The translations under genes were made by a program, and so were the position numbers. A stretch of 64,000 nucleotides of DNA, taken from a virus. Positions 33,432 through 39,474 of this stretch are shown piece after piece. The notes beneath the pieces were generated by a model. That model did not search any database. It was not told the DNA's origin and saw only the letters and a program-made list of their open reading frames with translations. Every line of letters begins with the position of its first letter. Position 1 is the stretch's first letter. The DNA lies in the IMG/VR virus record IMGVR_UViG_3300043774_001004, positions 1 to 64,000 of that record; one strand, 5' to 3'.

Positions 33432-33930
33432 GTTCTTTGTTACCAGTGATACTTTTTTCGGAAGGGTCAATAAAGCCGCTGAAAGGGGCTTTGCAACCGT
33501 TGAGGAAATGGATGAGGCCCTTGTCGAAAACTGGAACGCAAAAGTCGGCAAGGACGATGTTGTCGTACATCTGGGTAATTTTGCATGGACGCCAAATCAT
33601 GTTGAGGAAATACTAGAAAGACTAAATGGCACCATAATCTTCTTGCTCGGCGACAGAGATCAGGCTCTCGCAAAAGTTGCTGAAGTTAACGAAGATATAA
33701 AATTACAGCAAGAGCAAATCCTAACACATGATAATGTCATACTGTCTCACTGGCCACTTGAAATATGGCCAGGCAAAGATAAAGACTTCTATCACTTTCA
33801 TGGCCACGCTGAACCTGGATTAAGAACAGATATCAAATTGATGAAAAGGGTTAACGCATGCTGTGACCATTGGTCTTTAGCGCCGATAGAAATAAAAGAC
33901 ACTATTGATCTTCTAAGTGATTTTATGTAA
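33412..33930 (+). CDS. Calcineurin-like phosphoesterase with altered ligands
   Basis: A 172-residue protein of the YfcE/MJ0936-like metallophosphoesterase family. The motifs are all in place but changed: SDTFFG (normally SDxHFGH, His lost), VVHLGNFAW (normally HLGDFA, Asp to Asn), LLGDRD (normally GNHD), LSHWPL (normal) and HFHGHAE (normal GHxH partly kept). Loss of several metal ligands suggests an inactive, binding-only or altered-metal enzyme. The ATG at 33412 was chosen because a longer frame would reach 57 bases further into the upstream gene. Confidence 0.7.
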   Translation: MKKQESKFFVTSDTFFGRVNKAAERGFATVEEMDEALVENWNAKVGKDDVVVHLGNFAWTPNHVEEILERLNGTIIFLLGDRDQALAKVAEVNEDIKLQQEQILTHDNVILSHWPLEIWPGKDKDFYHFHGHAEPGLRTDIKLMKRVNACCDHWSLAPIEIKDTIDLLSDFM

Positions 33931-33936
33931 AGTTTT

Positions 33937-33979
33937 CAGCAAAAGACTATATGTTTATGTTTTTTGTTGTTATATTTAC
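33937..33979 (+). promoter_or_regulatory. Shared phage promoter motif, copy C
   Basis: CAGCAAAAG (33937) and TATATTTAC (33971), 34 bases apart as at 20915 and 21441, and also sharing a T-run before the second box. A start near 33985 would leave about 11 bases before the sigma factor ATG at 33996. Confidence 0.6.
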
Positions 33980-33995
33980 ACTATACATAAAATAT

Positions 33996-34631
33996 ATGAC
34001 AGAAACTACAAAAAATCTGATGCTTGACTTTCAAGCAACTAAAACCCACTCATCATTTACTAAACTTTATAAGAAGCTTGCGCCAAGCCTTAAAAACTAC
34101 ATCAGAGGTATTGTAAAAGACCAAGATGTAACTGAAGATCTTCTGGCTAATACGTTTGCCAAAATCTATACCAAGATCGACCAATATGACCCACAATGGC
34201 AAGCTTCTACTTGGTCATATACTATCGCCCATCGTGAATGCCTACGTTGGATTAAAAAAGAAAGAAATACCCGAGTTTCGCTTTCATACTTTAATGAAAA
34301 CGGCTCAGATGTAGTTTCAGATGATGATGTTGTATCAATCAGCAACAGCAATAATAGTAAAATTGAAGTTGAAAATTACAAAACTGAAGATCAATGGCTT
34401 GATGAAGATCGTCAGTTAAACGAACAGTTTGATTTTGCAATTGAGTCAATACAAAATCTGAAACCAATGTATCGTGAAATCCTGACAGACAACCTGATCA
34501 AAGGCATGAAGTATCGTGAAATTGCCGATAAACATAAATTACCTTTGCAGACTATTAAAAACCGCATTCGCCGTGCCAAGCAACTGGTAGCTGAAAGCTT
34601 AACAGGTGAATTTGGTGAAATCGATATATAA
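33996..34631 (+). CDS. ECF-like RNA polymerase sigma factor
   Basis: A 211-residue sigma-70 family protein. Region 2: NYIRGIVKDQDVTEDLLANT through STWSYTIAHRECLRWIKKER (about residues 30-85). Region 4: LKPMYREILTDNLIKGMKYREIA through TIKNRIRRAKQLV (about 145-200), with the helix-turn-helix. An acidic linker joins them, as in ECF sigmas. It would direct host polymerase to phage promoters, a functional counterpart of T4 gp55 but of different type. The ATG at 33996 was preferred to 33951 because the promoter-like motif at 33937-33979 overlaps the longer frame. Confidence 0.85.
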   Translation: MTETTKNLMLDFQATKTHSSFTKLYKKLAPSLKNYIRGIVKDQDVTEDLLANTFAKIYTKIDQYDPQWQASTWSYTIAHRECLRWIKKERNTRVSLSYFNENGSDVVSDDDVVSISNSNNSKIEVENYKTEDQWLDEDRQLNEQFDFAIESIQNLKPMYREILTDNLIKGMKYREIADKHKLPLQTIKNRIRRAKQLVAESLTGEFGEIDI

Positions 34632-34650
34632 AATGTAAAAAATCAAACCC

Positions 34651-35013
34651 ATGAAAAACTTTGGAGAATTTGTAAACGAGTCAAAAAAGAATCATAAGGC
34701 CAAATCAGTGAACGAGGCTAAGAAAGCTGATATCGAAAACAGCGTTGCCGATCTTTATGCTTTTGCAGGACCGAAGACTAAGTATGATGAAAGAATGGTT
34801 GAAAGATATGGCCAAGAAGTAGTTGATAAAGCTATAGAAATGGCTCCAGCAATTATTGCATACCAGAAGAAGATAAAGGAAATGACCAAAGAGGTTAGCA
34901 AAAGCCCAGAGGGTAAAATGTTAATGAAAGTAATTTCTAATGCTAAAGGGTATGGAGGTGAGCACTACACCGGCGTTACAGTCGGCGAATTATTTAATGT
35001 TTACTCAAGATAA
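34651..35013 (+). CDS. Small protein with capsid-targeting-like N-terminus
   Basis: 120 residues, strongly charged and helical. It starts MKNFGEFVNESKKNHKAK, with FVNE as a gp21-type cleavage candidate, and a second VNEA about 10 residues later. Function is unknown; by analogy with T4 internal proteins it may be packaged in the head. It is followed after 19 bases by a second protein of the same kind. Confidence 0.6.
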   Translation: MKNFGEFVNESKKNHKAKSVNEAKKADIENSVADLYAFAGPKTKYDERMVERYGQEVVDKAIEMAPAIIAYQKKIKEMTKEVSKSPEGKMLMKVISNAKGYGGEHYTGVTVGELFNVYSR

Positions 35014-35032
35014 TAAAAATCAATAAAAGACA

Positions 35033-35350
35033 ATGATTAAGAAATTTGCAGAAAGAAACAATGTTGTAAATGAGGCTAAAATGCCAACTGTTTCTAAGGA
35101 ACCCATATTCGAAAACAAAGTCATATCAGAAGAGGATGCTGCAAAGCAAGCTATACTGGATTCTTTGAAGGAGCTTCAAGATGAGTTTTCAGGTCATGTT
35201 GATGACGTTCTTGCCTATCTTGAAAGCACTATAGAGGACTATGAAGAATATCTCAGCAAAGAGACATATAAACACGTAGATGACTTATTTACACATATTT
35301 CAGAAGCGCAAGTTTCCTTAGTCAAAGCAATTATTTCACTAAGAAAATAA
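35033..35350 (+). CDS. Small acidic helical protein, capsid-targeting-like N-terminus
   Basis: 105 residues. The N-terminus MIKKFAERNNVVNEAK is a weaker variant of the FxxF-x-E pattern, with VVNEA similar to the KSVNEA of its neighbour. The rest is an acidic coiled-coil-like helix bundle (DSLKELQDEFSGHVDDVLAY). It ends 8 bases before a strong terminator. Function unknown. Confidence 0.55.
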   Translation: MIKKFAERNNVVNEAKMPTVSKEPIFENKVISEEDAAKQAILDSLKELQDEFSGHVDDVLAYLESTIEDYEEYLSKETYKHVDDLFTHISEAQVSLVKAIISLRK

Positions 35351-35358
35351 AACTATAT

Positions 35359-35384
35359 CAGGCCGGTTTAATTACCGGCCTTTT
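35359..35384 (+). terminator. Rho-independent terminator
   Basis: AGGCCGGT-TTAATT-ACCGGCCT followed by TTTT. It ends the sigma factor/small protein transcript. Confidence 0.93.
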
Positions 35385-35429
35385 TATGTCTAAACTTTAC
35401 TAAAGTATAACGTATAAAAAAGAAAGAAC

Positions 35430-35879
35430 ATGTACTTAATAGATCTTTGGAACGATATTACAATTTGGTATAAGTATGCCAAGGTTACCAAGAGTAATCG
35501 AAAAAAGCTCGAAGAGAAAAAACTCAGAGTCGATTGGGCAGGTAGAATATACACTGTAGTCAATGTACCAGATGAGCTTAAAAATTATCCAAATATCGAG
35601 ATGTGGGTTATGCAACAACTTGGCCCATATAATGATGTTCTTTTAGAACTCGGTATAGCAGACTATTCATTTCCTGAAGTTCAAAGAATTGAAGAGCCTG
35701 GTGTCGATGCCTATCTTGTTGTTATGTACCCTGAACTTAATAGCATAAGCTTCTGGCGTATCATACTTGAGATTGCAAAATGGGCCGGAATTGTGATTGC
35801 AATTAAAATAGGTTACAGCATCTGTATAGAAAATAATGTTTTTACTAATATAGGAAATTTCTTCTCTAAATATGTCTGA
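35430..35879 (+). CDS. Membrane-anchored protein of unknown function
   Basis: 149 residues. A soluble N-terminal part with a basic helix (YAKVTKSNRKKLEEKKLRVDW) is followed by a C-terminal hydrophobic segment, IILEIAKWAGIVIAIKIGY (about residues 115-133), likely one membrane helix. No known family. It overlaps the next gene by 8 bases. Confidence 0.55.
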   Translation: MYLIDLWNDITIWYKYAKVTKSNRKKLEEKKLRVDWAGRIYTVVNVPDELKNYPNIEMWVMQQLGPYNDVLLELGIADYSFPEVQRIEEPGVDAYLVVMYPELNSISFWRIILEIAKWAGIVIAIKIGYSICIENNVFTNIGNFFSKYV

Positions 35880-36636
35880 TTATAATATAAAGCGAGTAAA
35901 CCTATTAGGTAAAAGATTCTATGATGTCGAAGGTTGTGGTGTATTTCCAAGTGTAACGACAGTTTTGTCTTCTACTGGAGATAAATCTGGTCTTGAAAGA
36001 TGGAGAAAGCGTGTCGGTGAAGATGAGGCCAAAAGAATAGGCGAAGAGGCAACCAGTAGGGGTACAGTGATGCATAAACACCTAGAGCTTTATCTAGGTG
36101 AAGATCTGACCAAAGATAAAACTGAACTTCTTGCTCTATCTAGCGAAAAAGCCAAGACAGACGATGAGATAAATCAGTTTAACGACAAGGCAAAAGATCT
36201 CGGTGAAGACCTGTTCATGAAGTTCTATAACCATGATGACTTTTTTCCTAGAGTACAAGAGACTATATTCCAAGAAAGGTTCTTATGGTTTAATCAAGGC
36301 GAATTTGGATATGCAGGAACTGTAGATAATTTTAGTCTCCTGAAATGTGGCAATAGAAAAGTGATTGACTTTAAAACAGCCAAGAAACCCAAGGATGAAG
36401 ACTGGATAATGGACTATAAGTTACAGGTTTCGGCATATGCTATTGCGATCTGGCAGAGAACTGGTATCAAGCCAGATGGTGGCGAAATCTGGATCGCTAA
36501 TGAACTGACACCTGATCCTCAGCGTTTTGTTTTAGACTTTGATGAAATTAGATTTTTCTTTAGTCTTTTCAAAGACAGATTAAAAAGATTTAACGAAATA
36601 AAGAAAAATGCAGAATTGCGCGGGGTCAATATATAA
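35872..36636 (+). CDS. PD-(D/E)XK nuclease (RecB/Cas4-like exonuclease)
   Basis: 254 residues. Motifs of the RecB-type nuclease fold: FPSVTTVLSSTG, GTVMHKHLELYL (His of the RecB motif, about residue 68), YAGTVDNFSLL (about 146, motif II Asp), KVIDFKTAKKP (about 163, D-x-K) and YKLQVSAYAIAI (QxxxY, about 180). All catalytic positions are kept. It probably functions in phage recombination or DNA processing. It is not linked to any Cas gene, so a Cas4 role is not suggested. Confidence 0.85.
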   Translation: MSDYNIKRVNLLGKRFYDVEGCGVFPSVTTVLSSTGDKSGLERWRKRVGEDEAKRIGEEATSRGTVMHKHLELYLGEDLTKDKTELLALSSEKAKTDDEINQFNDKAKDLGEDLFMKFYNHDDFFPRVQETIFQERFLWFNQGEFGYAGTVDNFSLLKCGNRKVIDFKTAKKPKDEDWIMDYKLQVSAYAIAIWQRTGIKPDGGEIWIANELTPDPQRFVLDFDEIRFFFSLFKDRLKRFNEIKKNAELRGVNI

Positions 36637-36656
36637 ATAAAATCAATATAGGACAG

Positions 36657-36872
36657 ATGGCAATCAAAAAATTTACACAGTTCATAGCTGAAAAACAAAC
36701 AGATAAAGAGCTGAAGAAAAAAGCCGAAGAAGATCTGGGTCAAGTTGTTGATAAGTGCCCAAGATGTGGTGCATCCTTTCATGATTGTATCTGCCCGGAA
36801 ATTGATTACTATAGTACTGTAAACATATACAGAACGCCTAAAGGCGAAGTTAAAAACGGAAAAAGCAAATAA
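36657..36872 (+). CDS. Zinc-ribbon protein with capsid-targeting-like N-terminus
   Basis: 71 residues: MAIKKFTQFIAEKQTDKE strongly resembles the T4 capsid-targeting sequence, FIAE being identical to the T4 cleavage motif. A zinc ribbon CPRCGASFHDCIC (about residues 38-50) follows. It may be a packaged DNA-binding protein. It ends 2 bases before the next ATG. Confidence 0.6.
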   Translation: MAIKKFTQFIAEKQTDKELKKKAEEDLGQVVDKCPRCGASFHDCICPEIDYYSTVNIYRTPKGEVKNGKSK

Positions 36873-36874
36873 CA

Positions 36875-37153
36875 ATGATAAACACTCTTAAACAATGGTA
36901 CTGGGCAATTACACTCGTATTTTGTGCCCTTTTATTTCTAGGTCAATGTAGCACAAGCAGAAAGATTGCTACACTTAAAAAAGAAAATGATGCACTTCAG
37001 GCTAAAGTTGATAGCCTACAGGCACCTTTAACCGAAAAGGAAACAAAGGATCTGGTACAAAACATCATGTTCGATTTTCTTATTTTTGAAGATGATCTTG
37101 ATAAATCAAAAACAAGTCTCACTGATATAAAAACTAAAATCGAAAGAGACTAA
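36875..37153 (+). CDS. Small coiled-coil membrane protein or lipoprotein
   Basis: 92 residues. A hydrophobic N-terminal segment WAITLVFCALLFLGQCST could be a membrane anchor or a lipobox (FLGQC). It is followed by a heptad coiled coil (ATLKKENDALQAKVDSLQ) and an acidic helix. The stop overlaps the next ATG (TAATG). Size and topology fit one half of a spanin-like lysis pair with the downstream protein, but no cell-wall hydrolase or holin lies close by. Confidence 0.5.
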   Translation: MINTLKQWYWAITLVFCALLFLGQCSTSRKIATLKKENDALQAKVDSLQAPLTEKETKDLVQNIMFDFLIFEDDLDKSKTSLTDIKTKIERD

Positions 37154-38067
37154 TGTTTACACCCTTGACTATGATACCCTTTGTTGGAAGCTGGATTAAA
37201 AACCCATTTAGTAAAAATAACATAACAGGAACACTTGCAATAGCTTTAGGCATTTTCATACTTCTGAATATGAAAAGCTGTAAAAAGAATGCCGAGCTAA
37301 AAGCTGAAATGGAGTTCCAAAAAAATGTTGCAACCAATAATTACGACGCATTAAATGGCGAAGTTAAAACACTTAAGACCAAGAATGGCGAATTAGAGTA
37401 TTCAAAGACAATACTTTATACAGACATGGAAGGTCTTAAGAACCTGAATAGTAACTTATATGAAGAGTTAAAAAAGGAGAAAGGCAAAGTTAAAGTCATA
37501 ACAGATGTCGAAACTGTAATTGAGTATGTGCCAGTAACTATACCAAATACTGTTACATCTTTTGGCTCAGGTAAATATGGCTTATCATTTACTTCAACCT
37601 ATAGAGATTCTGGTCTTTACTCTCAAATAGAAGGTATCAGTAAGTTCAATATTAAAGATAACGTTGTTTCTCCTGATTCTACTTCAATAACTAAGAACTC
37701 TCTTAAGATAGATGTAATTTATGGTATGAGAGAGATCGATGATAAAATTGAAGTATTTGCCAGAAGTGCATCACCACTGGTAAGTTTCAATGAAATACAG
37801 GGCGCTTATATCATGAATAAAGGTAACACTCTTTTACCGGATGATAAGCCTGTTTCAAAACCAATTAAGTGGTTGTTAGGACCGCAGATTGGTTATAACT
37901 ATAACTGGCCTGCTGAAAGGTCTAATGTACAAATACTTGCAAATCTACAAAGAAGAGCGGGTAAATTTACTCTAGGCTTCCAAACAGGTATAGTAAGAGG
38001 CATAGAAAGCCAGCAAACGGATTTGAGATTAGGTCTCAGATTCCAATATAATTTATTTCAATGGTAA
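37153..38067 (+). CDS. Inner-membrane anchored coiled-coil protein with beta-rich C-terminus
   Basis: 304 residues. A membrane helix at about 25-40 (TGTLAIALGIFILLNM) precedes a long coiled coil (about 45-120), then a VIEYVPVTIPNTV linker and a beta-strand-rich C-terminal half. The last strands (LLGPQIGYNYNW, FTLGFQTGIVRG, LRLGLRFQYNLFQW) have the alternating pattern and terminal aromatic residue of outer-membrane strands. A protein reaching from inner to outer membrane would suit a unimolecular spanin-like or periplasmic-bridging role. This is inference. It overlaps the next gene by 7 bases. Confidence 0.5.
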   Translation: MFTPLTMIPFVGSWIKNPFSKNNITGTLAIALGIFILLNMKSCKKNAELKAEMEFQKNVATNNYDALNGEVKTLKTKNGELEYSKTILYTDMEGLKNLNSNLYEELKKEKGKVKVITDVETVIEYVPVTIPNTVTSFGSGKYGLSFTSTYRDSGLYSQIEGISKFNIKDNVVSPDSTSITKNSLKIDVIYGMREIDDKIEVFARSASPLVSFNEIQGAYIMNKGNTLLPDDKPVSKPIKWLLGPQIGYNYNWPAERSNVQILANLQRRAGKFTLGFQTGIVRGIESQQTDLRLGLRFQYNLFQW

Positions 38068-38267
38068 AACTTCTTTCATTCAAAGATTTTGTAGCAGAAG
38101 CAACTATAGGTGGTCAAATGTCACCAAACATTAGCTTTGCTCCAAATCTTGCTTTTGCCCCAATGGCTGAAAATCCTCAGCCAGACCCAGGTGAACAAGA
38201 TCATTTGAATATGCGAAACAGGATGAAGAAGAAAACCCCAAAAAAGAAGAAAAATGAAGAAGGATAA
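38061..38267 (+). CDS. Small basic-tailed protein, capsid-targeting-like N-terminus
   Basis: 68 residues: MVKLLSFKDFVAEATIGGQM, with FVAEA matching a gp21-type cleavage site, then a Pro/Asn-rich middle and a very basic tail (MKKKTPKKKKNEE). A short packaged DNA-contacting peptide is plausible. It overlaps both neighbours (7 and 14 bases). Confidence 0.55.
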   Translation: MVKLLSFKDFVAEATIGGQMSPNISFAPNLAFAPMAENPQPDPGEQDHLNMRNRMKKKTPKKKKNEEG

Positions 38268-38940
38268 CGTAATAAAATACGGTATAATATCAGTATTTAT
38301 CAGTCTATATCTGATCGTGTCGACGATCTCTATGATACACTCGATCGATTTCTTCGGTCTGTCTAATAGTAAAAGTATGGCATTAGCATTGGCTACTGCT
38401 TTTGAAATTGGACAAGTTGCTGCACTCTGTGGTATACTTATTTTAGATAAAACAAACAGATTTGTAATCTGGTCACTTTTCTTGCTGTTGACGTCAATGC
38501 AGATCATGAGTAATGTTTATTTCTCATATAAATATCTGGGTGACTATTCAACATGGGCTGAACTGTTTGGCCTAGGCGAAGAAGAGCCTATATTCCAAAA
38601 GAGAATGTTGGCAATTATTTCAGGCGGTATATTACCAATAGTTGCTCTAGGTTTTATCAAATCTCTTGTTGATTATTTAAGACCTGCAGGTGAAGAGGAA
38701 GTAAAAGTAGATGCAGAGCCAAGAGAAGACAAAGTAGTTACAATTACTGAAACTGAAGAAGAGCCTGAGATCCTAAGTGACAAATTTGATTCGACTATAA
38801 ATATATCAGATGAGCTTGCTCCTGTTAAAGACGAGACTGTGAAAGAAGTCATGACTAGGAAAGTTGAAATGCCTAGAACACCTGGCCAATATAGAGATCC
38901 TATAACAGGCGGTGGAGCTATAAAAAACAAGGGAAAATAA
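38254..38940 (+). CDS. Multi-pass membrane protein with acidic cytoplasmic tail
   Basis: 228 residues. About four membrane helices in residues 8-150 (IISVFISLYLIVSTISMI, a middle pair from ALALATAFEIG, WSLFLLLTSMQIM, and GGILPIVALGFIKSL). The last 80 residues are soluble, acidic and Thr/Val-rich, ending in GAIKNKGK. No known family. It could be a holin-like or exclusion protein, but it is larger than typical holins. Confidence 0.5.
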   Translation: MKKDNVIKYGIISVFISLYLIVSTISMIHSIDFFGLSNSKSMALALATAFEIGQVAALCGILILDKTNRFVIWSLFLLLTSMQIMSNVYFSYKYLGDYSTWAELFGLGEEEPIFQKRMLAIISGGILPIVALGFIKSLVDYLRPAGEEEVKVDAEPREDKVVTITETEEEPEILSDKFDSTINISDELAPVKDETVKEVMTRKVEMPRTPGQYRDPITGGGAIKNKGK

Positions 38941-38949
38941 TAAGAATGA

Positions 38950-39459
38950 ATGGCAATATGTAATGCTATTTCAGAATGTGGTTCAATATATGCTTCAGTT
39001 GAATGTTTAGCTGCAGTAGTACAGGGTGAGAGCTACCACTATGAAATTCAACTCACTAATGCTGACGGTACCCCGTTAGATTTAACACTTTACGATGCTA
39101 TCGTAATGAAATTATATGGTGAAGCCGTAGACATTACTTATGAGAGTCTTTATTATGGTTACTGGGGATGGCCATTTCCTTTGAATAGCGAAATTCAGAA
39201 TGAGCTTTATGTCTTACAAACAACTGAAGTGCCTTCAGGCACTACTGTGCCGATTATAGTTAATGAAGGCATGATAGCATTTGATCTAGACTATGAGCTG
39301 ACCAGATATTTCAATACTGGTAAATTATACGCAGAAATTAAACTTAAACAACAAAATTCAGGCACTGGAGGATTCCTTGAGCAGCCTGTTTATACAACAA
39401 TAACTTGCTTAAAAATAGGAAATGTGAAAGGTTCTAAAACCAGAGATTTCTTCTTCTAA
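38950..39459 (+). CDS. Putative baseplate/fibre-associated structural protein
   Basis: 169 residues, beta-rich. The QGESYHYEIQLTNADGTPLDL stretch followed by YDAIVMKLYG resembles N-terminal domains of baseplate upper proteins that mount receptor-binding fibres in many phages. It lies 15 bases upstream of the giant collagen-like fibre gene, so it may be the fibre's adaptor. Family assignment is tentative. Confidence 0.55.
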   Translation: MAICNAISECGSIYASVECLAAVVQGESYHYEIQLTNADGTPLDLTLYDAIVMKLYGEAVDITYESLYYGYWGWPFPLNSEIQNELYVLQTTEVPSGTTVPIIVNEGMIAFDLDYELTRYFNTGKLYAEIKLKQQNSGTGGFLEQPVYTTITCLKIGNVKGSKTRDFFF

Positions 39460-39474
39460 ACAAAGAGACTAGGA

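Noticed and set aside
35872-36636. Cas4 nuclease of a CRISPR system
   Set aside because: It is a RecB-like nuclease without the Cas4 iron-sulfur cysteines, and no Cas genes or regular short repeats with spacers occur in the window.
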